DNA of 64,000 nt from Neobacillus piezotolerans. GTDB lineage: Bacteria > Bacillota > Bacilli > Bacillales > Cytobacillaceae. Under the pieces are notes generated by a model. That model did not search any database. It saw only the letters and a program-made list of their open reading frames with translations, and had not been told where the DNA came from. The DNA lies in the NCBI RefSeq assembly GCF_003362805.1, contig NZ_QNQT01000009.1:1-64000 (forward strand), given 5' to 3'. This document shows positions 52,701-59,474 of this stretch, piece by piece (positions within the stretch are counted from its first letter, which is position 1; every line of letters starts with the position of its first letter). Position numbers and translations under genes: made by a program.

Positions 52701-53525
52701 AGAGGCGTGGGTGAGCAAGCTGAAACGGCTGGGGATGATTTAATGGAGCGGGTGCGGGACATTCAGCTCGTGCCTGAAACCTCAAACCGGGAACCTGAAG
52801 TAAGGGCGAGGCTGAATTGGGAATACCACTACCGTGATGCCTCGAGCCACAGGGCAAAGCAGAGTGTGTCAGATATGAAACGGAATCGGGAATTGGCGGA
52901 TGAGGCAAGCGGAACCGACCTTATTAAAAAGGCAAGAAAGACCATTCTTGAACGGCCACGGTTCATGCAGGAAAAATCACTGAGCGCAGCCGAGCGAGGC
53001 ACCGCATTGCACAGTGTCATGCAGCATGTGAGGCTAGACCAGCCAATAACCGAGGATTCCATCGCATTGCTGGCCAGCCAAATGGTTGCGGCGGAGCTTT
53101 TGACTGAGGAGCAGCGCGAGGTCATCGAACCTTCCCTGATTGTGAAATTCTTTGAATCCAGGCTGGGCCAAAGGCTCCTTTCCGCGAAAAAGGTTTACCG
53201 GGAAGTGCCGTTTACCGCTTCACTTGCCTCTAAGGAAGTTTATCCTGACTGGAAGGATGAAAATGAACAAATTTTTATACAAGGGATCATCGACTGCCTT
53301 TTTGAAGATAGTGAAGGGCTGGTCATGATTGATTTCAAGTCCGACCGGATTACAGGGCGTTTCCAGAGCGGATTTGAGGGCGCGGCGCCAATCCTTGCCG
53401 ACCGTTACCGCCTGCAGATTGACCTGTATACCAGGGCGCTCGAGAAAATCTGGAAGCGCACTGTCGATGAGCGGTACCTCTTCTTCTTTGATGGTGCCCA
53501 CATCCTGAAAATTGAAAGGGAATAG
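49761..53525 (+). CDS. addA: AddA subunit of the AddAB helicase-nuclease
   Basis: UvrD-family 3'-5' helicase fused to a nuclease; starts homologous recombination. The 1254 residues include Walker A AAAGSGKT (about 34-41), VDEYQDTN as motif II, VGDVKQSIYRFR, the late motif MTIHSSKGLEFPVVF, and a C-terminal nuclease with Asp1178 (IIDCLFE), Asp1191 and Lys1193 (MIDFKSDR). Slightly longer than the B. subtilis protein (1232). Its start overlaps the addB end. The sbcDC genes that follow addA in B. subtilis are absent; gerP lies next. Confidence 0.96.
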   Translation: MSNVSIPPMPAGLKWTGDQWKAIMAKDTDILVAAAAGSGKTAVLVERIIQKILSPDDPVDVDQLLVVTFTNASAAEMRHRIGEALEKAINEDPDSKHLRRQISLLNKAAISTLHSFCLDVVRKYYYLIDVDPGFRIADETEAQLLRDEVLDGLFEEEYGTKDNEPFFRLVDTFTSDRTDDALQEIVAAIFDFARSNPDPDRYLDGIVSMYGTKNISKIEELPFIGSLLFDIELQLKSARQFAEKAMAVTMLPDGPAPYADALADDMRLIDSLLAASDSWDALYAAMQTIDFTKAKSIKKGTADEELKKKAGKFRDKAKKIVTSLRDELFSRRPESFLRDMEEMKPVIVTLTGLVRKFSIRFEEAKRERGIADFSDLEHYCLEILVQGGVEEGLAPSAAALSFQERFREVLVDEYQDTNMVQETILNLVSGGHGERGNLFMVGDVKQSIYRFRLAEPNLFLGKYNRFSKDGSAGGLRIDLAKNFRSRQEVLDATNYLFRQIMGVKVGEIEYGEDAELRLGADYPKEPFPVEMLVIDQGSKNGGADEDDVEPEGEELDAEELEQSQLEARAMAARIKEMIAAGRQVYEAKTKTTRPIRYRDIVILLRSMTWAPQIMEEFKQQGLPIYANLSTGYFQATEVAVMMSLLRVIDNPYQDVPLAAVLRSPIVGLDEKELAIIKIHDKKGAFWDSVIAFCASNPPLEQEGLHEKICRFSEQLEGWRSLARQGSLSELIWQLYRDTGYYDFAGGLPGGKQRQANLRALYDRGRQYEETSFRGLFRFLRFIERMIDRGDDLGAARALGEQEDVVRIMTIHSSKGLEFPVVFIAGLGRSFNMMDIRSSYMLDKEFGFATKYINPEKRIAYPSLPQLAFKRKKRIEMLAEEMRVLYVAMTRAKEKLYLIATVKDAEKKLSQWEDIASYPGWLLEDADRASAKGYFDWIGPALVRHRDCAVLRFGESSPGVPGSISNDESRWSVALLDAEDLRGVGEQAETAGDDLMERVRDIQLVPETSNREPEVRARLNWEYHYRDASSHRAKQSVSDMKRNRELADEASGTDLIKKARKTILERPRFMQEKSLSAAERGTALHSVMQHVRLDQPITEDSIALLASQMVAAELLTEEQREVIEPSLIVKFFESRLGQRLLSAKKVYREVPFTASLASKEVYPDWKDENEQIFIQGIIDCLFEDSEGLVMIDFKSDRITGRFQSGFEGAAPILADRYRLQIDLYTRALEKIWKRTVDERYLFFFDGAHILKIERE

Positions 53526-53534
53526 TGAATCGGC

Positions 53535-53574
53535 AAAAAAAAGACATGAACCGCTAGTTCATGTCTTTTTTAAA
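53535..53574. terminator. Bidirectional terminator
   Basis: AAAAAAGACATGAAC, 5-base loop, GTTCATGTCTTTTTT: perfect stem between addA and the convergent gerP operon. Confidence 0.9.
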
Positions 53575-53582
53575 TTATTTTC

Positions 53583-53801
53583 TTATTTATTCCCCGTCAT
53601 TGGCTGGTCGATCAGCTTCGTATCAAGGACATTCGTTCCGCTGACCGCGCTGCCGGTCGCGACGAAAATGCCTATGTTCGCGCTGCCTGCGCCGTCAAAG
53701 GACTTTGAAGTACTTTTGGGGGAAATATTTAAAACGTCTCCAAAATTGACAGTTCCACCAGTTAAATTTTGAATAGTTACCGGTCCAATCAGTGCCGGCA
53801 T
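53583..53801 (-). CDS. gerPF: Spore germination protein GerPF
   Basis: Small GerPA/PF-family coat protein of 72 residues (MPALIGPVTIQNLTGGTVNF, FGDVLNISPKSTSKSFDGAG). GerP proteins make the spore coat permeable to nutrients so that they reach the germination receptors. It is the last gene of gerPABCDEF, 39 bases after gerPE, and strongly resembles gerPA at the other end of the operon, reflecting an old duplication. Expressed in the mother cell late in sporulation. Confidence 0.93.
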   Translation of the reverse strand: MPALIGPVTIQNLTGGTVNFGDVLNISPKSTSKSFDGAGSANIGIFVATGSAVSGTNVLDTKLIDQPMTGNK

Positions 53802-53840
53802 AAACTCACACGCCTTTCGTGCGCTGTTGTAAAAAACGAT

Positions 53841-54221
53841 TTATTTGGTTTCCTCCCGTTCCAGGAGCTGCCTCAGATGATGGATCCGGGCTTCCATGCT
53901 GATATAGGGGGTGCTCCCAACCTGTATAATGGATGCCGCCGAAAGCCCTTTGACATTGATGGTGCCCACTCGGATGACCGGTTTCTCCTGGAACGTATCC
54001 ATGATGACAGGTTCATGAATGACAGGGAGGGGAACCGGCTCTGAAAATACCTTGAACTGCGCAAAATCCCCTTCGTCATCAAAAAAGAGTTCCGCTTCCC
54101 GCTGGACGGCAAGCGCCCGGGAATTCCCGAATATTCTCATCGCGTCCCCGATTAGGATTGTCGAAGAAAATAAGGCTGATTTTACAAAAATTGAATCAAC
54201 TTTCGATATCCTTTGAAGCAT
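53841..54221 (-). CDS. gerPE: Spore germination protein GerPE
   Basis: A 126-residue GerPE protein: MLQRISKVDSIFVKSALFSS start, a central FDDEGDFAQFKVFSEPVPLP and a C-terminal INVKGLSAASIIQVGSTPYI segment, which shares the SSSxxxVG-like pattern with GerPB and GerPD. ATG start, 4 bases after gerPD. Part of the spore-coat permeability operon. Confidence 0.92.
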   Translation of the reverse strand: MLQRISKVDSIFVKSALFSSTILIGDAMRIFGNSRALAVQREAELFFDDEGDFAQFKVFSEPVPLPVIHEPVIMDTFQEKPVIRVGTINVKGLSAASIIQVGSTPYISMEARIHHLRQLLEREETK

Positions 54222-54225
54222 GATT

Positions 54226-54405
54226 TTACGATCCTCGGCTCAAAGGAACAAATGGCCCGATAATCAGGGATTCCGCCGGGGTATCAAACGCCGATGCAAG
54301 CTGGATGGTTTGCGCGTCCCCAACGAGGAGCATGGAGGAACTGGAAACCCCAATGATCCGGATGCTGCCGACTGAAAGTTCCCTGTTGTACGTTTGAAAA
54401 ATCAT
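54226..54405 (-). CDS. gerPD: Spore germination protein GerPD
   Basis: Short gene of 59 codons easily missed by length cut-offs. The product MIFQTYNRELSVGSIRIIGV, then SSSSMLLVGDAQTIQLASAF, has the repeat pattern of the family (a beta strand, SSS, LxVGDAxxI). Its ATG overlaps the gerPC stop as ATGA, so it is translationally coupled. Without it the operon would look incomplete; with it all six gerP genes are present in the standard order. Confidence 0.93.
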   Translation of the reverse strand: MIFQTYNRELSVGSIRIIGVSSSSMLLVGDAQTIQLASAFDTPAESLIIGPFVPLSRGS

Positions 54406-55001
54406 TGTTGTTCACCTTCTTTCATATTGGCGGGCAAATTAGTGAAAAATGCGACAACCCCATTTTCAATTTCCTTTTTCAGGGCTTCTGCGGTTTTAGT
54501 GATTGAAGCTTCATCTTGCCCGGCTCCACCAGCCTTCCTTAAATGGGCTTCAATCCTGCCGTGGAGCTGTTTTTTTATGTCATTTTGAATGAAGGAAAGG
54601 TAGGACCCTGCATGCTGCAGGCCCAGTTTTGCTTCCTGTGAGGAAACAAATCCCGGCAGCTCCGACTCAATGTACCGGTTGATTTCTTCCTCGACTTGCA
54701 TACCCCTCTTCATCATTTCCATTGGTGGGAGGGCCATCCCAGGCTGGCCATTCTGAATGGCAAAATCCTCGATTCCTTGCAAATCCTGTGGATTAAGGCC
54801 AATGCTGAGCGTACCCTCCAATGTTTCAACTTTCAGCTGATCAAATTTATATTGAATCGTTCCTACATGGATTGGCGGTTTTTCTTTCAGCTGCCTTATT
54901 TCATCCTCGGCGCACCTAAGGGAATTTTCGAGGACTGAAATTCTTTGTTCATAGAGTTGGAGTTGGCCTTGCATCCATTGGAGAATTTGATAGAAATCCA
55001 C
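54402..55001 (-). CDS. gerPC: Spore germination protein GerPC
   Basis: The largest GerP protein, 199 residues. It has an N-terminal coiled coil (QLQLYEQRISVLENSLRCAE), the core PPIHVGTIQYKFDQLKVETL and LNIGL-like LSIGLNPQD, and a helical C-terminal domain. GTG start with AAGAGGTG upstream. Structures of this family show an N-terminal coiled coil and a compact C-terminal domain; the role in coat assembly is structural. It lies between gerPB and gerPD. Confidence 0.93.
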   Translation of the reverse strand: MDFYQILQWMQGQLQLYEQRISVLENSLRCAEDEIRQLKEKPPIHVGTIQYKFDQLKVETLEGTLSIGLNPQDLQGIEDFAIQNGQPGMALPPMEMMKRGMQVEEEINRYIESELPGFVSSQEAKLGLQHAGSYLSFIQNDIKKQLHGRIEAHLRKAGGAGQDEASITKTAEALKKEIENGVVAFFTNLPANMKEGEQQ

Positions 55002-55041
55002 GGTTCACACCTCTTTTCATCAACCTGGCAACTGATCCCTT

Positions 55042-55281
55042 TTAAAGGGGAACAGCAGGAGTTTCAATCAATGGCAGTTTTTCTTCTTCGCCAGGGGCGG
55101 GCGCCGGAAAGCTGAACGGTTTTTGCGCAGCCGGGGCAGGCCCGGTGAAACCTCCGGTATTGGCAAGATAGGAAGCGGGTTTAATAATCCCGGCGCTCCC
55201 GATTTGAAAAACGGAGGAATTCGAAATCCCGCCGATTCTTATGGAATTAATCTGGATTGTTTGCTGGATATAAAAATTCAA
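55042..55281 (-). CDS. gerPB: Spore germination protein GerPB
   Basis: A 79-residue protein starting at TTG (MNFYIQQTIQINSIRIGGIS), with GAGGTGG just upstream; reading further upstream would overlap that site. The family core SNSSVFQIGSAGIIKPASYL is followed by a Pro/Ala-rich tail (PAPAPGEEEKLPL). 14 bases after gerPA. Part of the spore-coat permeability operon. Confidence 0.92.
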   Translation of the reverse strand: MNFYIQQTIQINSIRIGGISNSSVFQIGSAGIIKPASYLANTGGFTGPAPAAQKPFSFPAPAPGEEEKLPLIETPAVPL

Positions 55282-55295
55282 TGCCGGCCACCTCA

Positions 55296-55517
55296 CTAAA
55301 TATTGAATGCGATAGGCTGGTCAATCCCATCAGTGTCATACACATTCGTTGAACTTACGCTATTCAGGTTGCTAATAGCTTCCCCGGTATTAAAAGACCC
55401 GGCTCCGGAAAAAGTTTTCGCGCTGGAGATGGGAGATAGGTTGAGGACATCCCCAATGTTCATAACGGCGCTCGATGCAATGTTAATGACCTGGACAATC
55501 CCTACGATCGCTGGCAT
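55296..55517 (-). CDS. gerPA: Spore germination protein GerPA
   Basis: First gene of the operon, 73 residues (MPAIVGIVQVINIASSAVMN, then FSGAGSFNTGEAISNLNSVS). It shows clear similarity to gerPF. ATG with AAAGGGTGTAG upstream, following a SigK-type promoter. Needed in B. subtilis and B. cereus for normal germinant access. Confidence 0.93.
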   Translation of the reverse strand: MPAIVGIVQVINIASSAVMNIGDVLNLSPISSAKTFSGAGSFNTGEAISNLNSVSSTNVYDTDGIDQPIAFNI

Positions 55518-55546
55518 AGACTACACCCTTTAAATTATTCTTCTAT

Positions 55547-55574
55547 TATCGTATGTACATAGCCCGGGAATGTG
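55547..55574 (-). promoter_or_regulatory. SigK-type promoter of gerP
   Basis: On the minus strand the -10 CATACGATA matches the SigK consensus CATAnnnTA exactly, with a CACA -35 about 16 bases upstream. This fits late mother-cell expression of the coat genes. Confidence 0.75.
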
Positions 55575-55726
55575 AGAGGCGTGAGTTAAAAACAGAAATT
55601 GGATAGGAAAATGAGTGCGAATTGGCAATAACTACTATATAATTACGGAATGCCCAGGAAATAACCGGGGTGGCGGATTTTTTTAGAAAAATACTTAAAA
55701 ATGCAAAATGGACGGGGGAGTGCGTT

Positions 55727-56914
55727 TTGGACGTTAAACTGGAACCGATTGTGGAAGGAAAACGGATTGCTTCATTGGATATAATGAGGGGGTTTGCGAT
55801 ACTTGGAATTTATCTTGTCAATATGCTGAGCTTCCACTCCCCGTATGTATTCATCGACCCGCTCGCATGGTGGAACAAAGGTATTGACCGCATCACTTAT
55901 GTGTTTATAGACGTATTTGCCCAGGCGAGCTTTTACCCGTTGTTCTCGATGCTTTTTGGGTACGGGCTCATGCTAATGAGGGAACGGGCAATCGGGCGAG
56001 GAGCCAATTTCAGAGTGTTCTCCGCGAGAAGGCTTTCCTTTTTACTCGCCGTGGGTATAGTCCACGCATTCCTCGTATGGCCGGGGGATATTTTGATTAC
56101 TTACGCTTGCATTGGTTTTATTGCCCTGTTTTTCTTGCGGTTTAGCGCCAAGGCGATTCTTATTTCTGCCTTAACAATCTATATTGTTCCAAATTTGCTT
56201 CTTGGCCTTCTCCTGTTGCTTGCTGACACGGTTGGACCGGTTGAAAACCCATGGCAATTATACAAAGCTGATGCACAAAAATCGCTTGAAGTTTATGGGA
56301 ATGGTTCATACCAGGCAATTACGGATATGAGGATATACGAATGGAACTTTGCCAATAGCCCGGATACAATCCTAATTACCTTATTCACTATTTTGCCGCT
56401 CTTTTTGATAGGGGCCTCTGTTGCAAAATTCAGGTGGCTCGAGGAACCGGAAAGGCACTTGAAAAAGTTTAAGGCGGTTGCATTCGGGCTGATTCTGCCA
56501 GCCATGGCTCTGAAAACATTGCCGTATTACGGGTGGGAAGGCTACAGCGCGGACTTTTTCCAGGACTTTTTCGGAGGGCCGCTGCTGGCTATATGGTATG
56601 CGGCAATTATAGTCCTTACCGCTGGGAAAATGCGGTCCGCGACTAGCCTGCTTGCCAATGTTGGCAGGATGTCGATGACAAATTATTTGTTCCAATCCGT
56701 TTTGTCCACGTTCATTTTTTATGGATATGGAGGCGGTCTTTATGGCAAGGTATCGGCTACGCAGGGAACCCTTCTTGTTTTGGTTGTTTTCATAATTCAA
56801 ATCGTTATTAGCAGCATTTGGCTGAATAAATACCGGTACGGCCCTATGGAATGGATGTGGCGGAGTTTCACGTATTTCAAGCTTCAAAAATTGCGGAGGA
56901 GGGAGAATGCGTGA
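55727..56914 (+). CDS. DUF418-family membrane protein
   Basis: A 395-residue protein with about ten membrane helices. It begins with the HXXEE/DUF418 pattern GKRIASLDIMRGFAILGIYL, has FYPLFSMLFGYGLMLMRERA, and ends with the DUF418 domain (ANVGRMSMTNYLFQSVLSTF; YRYGPMEWMWRSFTYFKLQK). The TTG at 55727 has GGGGGAG upstream; a GTG at 55670 would add 19 residues. Function is unproven; the family resembles acyltransferase-like membrane proteins. Its stop overlaps the next gene as GTGA. Confidence 0.85.
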   Translation: MDVKLEPIVEGKRIASLDIMRGFAILGIYLVNMLSFHSPYVFIDPLAWWNKGIDRITYVFIDVFAQASFYPLFSMLFGYGLMLMRERAIGRGANFRVFSARRLSFLLAVGIVHAFLVWPGDILITYACIGFIALFFLRFSAKAILISALTIYIVPNLLLGLLLLLADTVGPVENPWQLYKADAQKSLEVYGNGSYQAITDMRIYEWNFANSPDTILITLFTILPLFLIGASVAKFRWLEEPERHLKKFKAVAFGLILPAMALKTLPYYGWEGYSADFFQDFFGGPLLAIWYAAIIVLTAGKMRSATSLLANVGRMSMTNYLFQSVLSTFIFYGYGGGLYGKVSATQGTLLVLVVFIIQIVISSIWLNKYRYGPMEWMWRSFTYFKLQKLRRRENA

Positions 56915-57435
56915 AAAGGATTGCAATCATTGGAAGCGGCGGAGCAGGGAAAAGCACGTTTGCCAGGAAACTGGGCAAAAAACTTGGTAAAAAGGTTTAT
57001 CATTTGGACGCCCTCTTTTGGAAGCCGGGCTGGGTTCCGATGGACCGGAACGATTTTCTCCACCTGCAGAATGGCATCATGGAAGGCGACGAATGGATCA
57101 TTGACGGAAACTTCGGCGGCACGATGGATGCCAGGCTGGAAAAAGCCGATACGGTCATATTCCTCCATTATTCAACAATCCGCTGCCTCTACAGGGTTGT
57201 AAAAAGAAGGATTCAATACCAGGGAAGGACAAGACCCGATATGGGCGAAGGCTGTCCAGAAAAATTGGATTTGGAGTTCATTTCCTGGGTCGCCGGGTAT
57301 AACCGGAAAAAGGCTCCCTTCATACTTGAAAAGCTTGCTGAATTGAAAGGTAAGCAAATTTATATCTTTACCCGTCCTTCGGAGGCCGAAACTTTTTTAA
57401 GGGGGTTAAACGATAAAATAATACAAAATAACTAG
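56911..57435 (+). CDS. P-loop kinase-like protein (DNA topology modulation FlaR-like)
   Basis: A 174-residue nucleotide-binding protein of the adenylate-kinase-like class often annotated as topology modulation protein. Walker A GSGGAGKST (about 8-16), YHLDALFWKPGWVPM, WIIDGNFGGTMDARLEKAD and a C-terminal TRPSEAETFL motif are present. GTG start with GGAGGAGGGAG upstream, overlapping the DUF418 stop, so the two are coupled. The true substrate is unknown; small-molecule or nucleotide phosphorylation is likely from the fold. Confidence 0.82.
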   Translation: MKRIAIIGSGGAGKSTFARKLGKKLGKKVYHLDALFWKPGWVPMDRNDFLHLQNGIMEGDEWIIDGNFGGTMDARLEKADTVIFLHYSTIRCLYRVVKRRIQYQGRTRPDMGEGCPEKLDLEFISWVAGYNRKKAPFILEKLAELKGKQIYIFTRPSEAETFLRGLNDKIIQNN

Positions 57436-57531
57436 CGATTTTATGGCAAAATAATACAAAAGCACTATATTCAATCGTATTTAAACATTTTATGATGTGT
57501 GTAAGAGAACAGTCGACAATCTGCGCGCTGT

Positions 57532-57623
57532 ATCTCGATAAAGGCAAAGCTGATGAAAATCAGTGACGCAAAGCTACAGGGGCTAAGGCACGTTTGTGCT
57601 ATGCCAGCCAGTTACCGAAAGAT
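57532..57623 (+). ncRNA. Cyclic di-GMP-I riboswitch (GEMM-I)
   Basis: Conserved GEMM-I elements in order: GGCAAAGC, stem CTGAT with GAAA tetraloop and ATCAG, the core GTGACGCAAAGC, ACAGGGGCTAAGG, hairpin GCAC-GTTT-GTGC, then ATGCCAGCC and TTACCG. The closing stem uses ATCT near 57532 and AGAT ending at 57623. It lies between the kinase-like gene and the DUF192/Tad operon and reads toward them. Binds c-di-GMP. A candidate -10 TATGAT lies at 57491-57496. Confidence 0.93.
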
Positions 57624-57695
57624 CAGGGTGCATCATAGGTGTGTTTATTTACCAATGACCCCCCTTTCGGTATAGGCGGGGTCATTTTATTTTAC
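57613..57695 (+). terminator. Riboswitch expression platform: terminator and antiterminator
   Basis: Terminator stem AATGACCCC (57654-57662) / GGGGTCATT (57678-57686) with a T tract. The 3' arm of the aptamer, TACCGAAAG (57613-57621), is perfectly complementary to CTTTCGGTA (57664-57672) in the terminator loop, and GGGT.CAT (57626-57633) can pair with ATGACCC (57655-57661). The two folds exclude each other. Since ligand binding locks the aptamer arm, the simplest reading is termination with c-di-GMP, i.e. an OFF switch. Confidence 0.7.
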
Positions 57696-57710
57696 AGGAG
57701 GTGAAGAAGG

Positions 57711-58052
57711 TTGAAGGTCGTGAATCTGTCGAACGGGACGGAAATTGCAGATTCGGTAGCAAACGCCGACAGTTTTTTCAAAAGGCTGAAGGGCCTGATG
57801 TTTACAAAGGATCTGCCCGCGGGTCACGGCCTTATCATACAACCCTGCCAATCCATCCACACATTCTTCATGAACTATCCAATCGATGTTGTGTATTTGG
57901 ACGGAAACAGCATCGTCGTGGGCATTGACGAAAAGATATCGCCCGCAAAAATTGGAAAGGTCCGCCGGAAAGCCCGCTCAGTACTAGAATTGCCGGCGGG
58001 TACCATACAGAATACGGACTTGAAAGTGGGACATTGTTTATCTATTAAATAA
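57711..58052 (+). CDS. DUF192 family protein
   Basis: A 113-residue small beta-barrel protein with the DUF192 signatures RLKGLMFTKDLPAGHGLIIQ and QSIHTFFMNYPIDVVYLDGN, and VLELPAGTI near the end. No signal peptide. TTG start with ACAGGAGGTG upstream, directly after the riboswitch terminator. DUF192 genes are often found with Tad pilus loci, but the role is unknown. As first gene of the operon it shares the riboswitch control. Confidence 0.88.
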   Translation: MKVVNLSNGTEIADSVANADSFFKRLKGLMFTKDLPAGHGLIIQPCQSIHTFFMNYPIDVVYLDGNSIVVGIDEKISPAKIGKVRRKARSVLELPAGTIQNTDLKVGHCLSIK

Positions 58053-58088
58053 TAAAATTAATTTTAATTTAAAAGGAGCTAATCAAAC

Positions 58089-58271
58089 ATGATGAATAAA
58101 ATGAAAGCATTGCTAACTGAAGAACAAGGACAAGGTATGACTGAGTACGGTTTGGTATTGGGAGTTATCGCGATTGGTGTAGTTGGGCTGCTTGTAGCAT
58201 TCAAAGGAAAAGTTCTTGCTATTTATAAAGAAGTAACTGATGCATTGGGCGTAACTCCTACAAATCCATAA
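58089..58271 (+). CDS. flp: Flp/Fap-type pilin
   Basis: The major subunit of a Tad (Flp) type IVb pilus, 60 residues. Prepilin cleavage motif EEQG/QGMTEYG, with cut after Gly14 and Glu19-Tyr20 at the +5/+6 positions typical of Flp pilins, then the hydrophobic assembly helix LVLGVIAIGVVGLLVAF and a short tail. ATG-ATG start with AAAAGGAG upstream. A repeat element separates it from the assembly genes. Confidence 0.93.
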   Translation: MMNKMKALLTEEQGQGMTEYGLVLGVIAIGVVGLLVAFKGKVLAIYKEVTDALGVTPTNP

Positions 58272-58289
58272 AAAATGTTCGGAAGTACA

Positions 58290-58418
58290 GGTTGATTGAA
58301 GCGGAGGGCACCGACTCCGGCGGGATGCAGCGGCAAGGTGGAGACCCCACAGGCGTTAGCGCCGAGGAGGCTCCACTGACGCCCCGCGGAAAGCGTGTGC
58401 CCGGAGCGGAAATCAACC
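58290..58418. repeat. Bacillaceae interspersed repeat (~129 bp)
   Basis: GC-rich element bounded by GGTTGATT (58290-58297) and AATCAACC (58411-58418), with inner AGCGGAGGGC, GGTGGAGACCCC, GCGCCGAGGAGGCTC and CCCCGCGGAAAGCG segments. I recognise this as a dispersed repeat common in Bacillaceae genomes. It lies between flp and tadV and would form long hairpins in the transcript. Confidence 0.75.
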
Positions 58419-58566
58419 GCAAGGTTTCAGTGGACACTATAACCTTATGATTCAACCTATATAATTCAAAAGAGTGTTTTGTAATGTAGTAGGTAAGCCT
58501 TGCGTTTGAGGAGTCAACGTGGGGCTTTTTTCAATCAGAGATTTGCCCGGAAAAGAGGTTTTTAGA

Positions 58567-59082
58567 GTGATAAATGCCATTTTACTGTTTCTGTTGCTTG
58601 CCATTTGCACTGTGACCGATGTGAGGGAGCGGAAAATATACAACAAGGTCCTGCTGCCTTTCCTGCTCGTGTCGCTCGCGGTAAATGGGGTGGCAGGCGG
58701 GCTTGAAGGATTGACGAACTCCGTGCTCGGTCTCCTCGCCGGCTTCTGCATCCTTCTTATCCCTTACTTGCTGGGGGGGATGGGAGCGGGGGACGTTAAA
58801 CTCCTCGCTGTGATCGGGGCATTGATGGGAGCGAAATTCGTCGCGTTATCAGCTATTTATATGGCGCTTGTGGGTGGGGTTTTCGCATTATTCCTGATCG
58901 TGTTCCGCAAAAGCGCCAAGCAATTGCTTAAAGGCGTTTTTTATTCACTAATCGGATTGATGAACGGACTAAAAATCCCGCTGATGTACGATAACGATGC
59001 GATGAAACAGACATATCCTTATGGAGTCGCAATCGCGATTGGCGCCGCCATTCAATTTTTCCGGGCCGGGATGATTTTATGA
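58567..59082 (+). CDS. tadV: Prepilin peptidase TadV
   Basis: A 171-residue aspartic membrane peptidase (A24A family, short form) processing Flp-type prepilins. Catalytic aspartates in TDVRERKIYN (about 18-27) and GGMGAGDVKLL, with about five membrane helices. The GTG at 58567 has AAGAGG upstream; a GTG at 58519 would add 16 residues without a good site. It overlaps tadE as ATGA. Confidence 0.88.
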   Translation: MINAILLFLLLAICTVTDVRERKIYNKVLLPFLLVSLAVNGVAGGLEGLTNSVLGLLAGFCILLIPYLLGGMGAGDVKLLAVIGALMGAKFVALSAIYMALVGGVFALFLIVFRKSAKQLLKGVFYSLIGLMNGLKIPLMYDNDAMKQTYPYGVAIAIGAAIQFFRAGMIL

Positions 59083-59462
59083 GGAAGAGTGAATCAGGCC
59101 AATCACTCGTGGAGACAGCACTTGTCCTGCCCCTTTTATTGTTATTGGTAATCGGGATCCTGGATTTCGGCAGAGTAACATATTCGTATGCCCACCTCCA
59201 CATGGCCGCTCAGGAAACAGTCCGAAAAGGCGGATTGGGGAAATCCGACACGGAAATTGCAACTTTTGCAAAAAATTATGTAAAACTTGGGGATTCAAGC
59301 AAATTAATCGTGGAAATCACCCCGCCCGGGTCATTAAGGAAATCCGGTGATTATGTGAAGGTAAAATTAAAATATCCAATTAAACTATATACCCCGTTTT
59401 TATCAAGTCTCTTTCCAGCCCCGCTTTATGCCCAGACTGATTCTACAATCCGAGTTGAGTAG
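59079..59462 (+). CDS. tadE: TadE-family pseudopilin
   Basis: A 127-residue TadE-like minor pilin: short basic leader, GQSLVETALVLPLLLLLVIG helix with the conserved Glu, then DFGRVTYSYAHLHMAAQETV and a variable extracellular part. Start overlaps the tadV stop, so translation is coupled. TadE/TadF proteins are processed by TadV and needed for pilus assembly or initiation. Confidence 0.88.
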   Translation: MRKSESGQSLVETALVLPLLLLLVIGILDFGRVTYSYAHLHMAAQETVRKGGLGKSDTEIATFAKNYVKLGDSSKLIVEITPPGSLRKSGDYVKVKLKYPIKLYTPFLSSLFPAPLYAQTDSTIRVE

Positions 59463-59474
59463 GGGGGACGGAGC

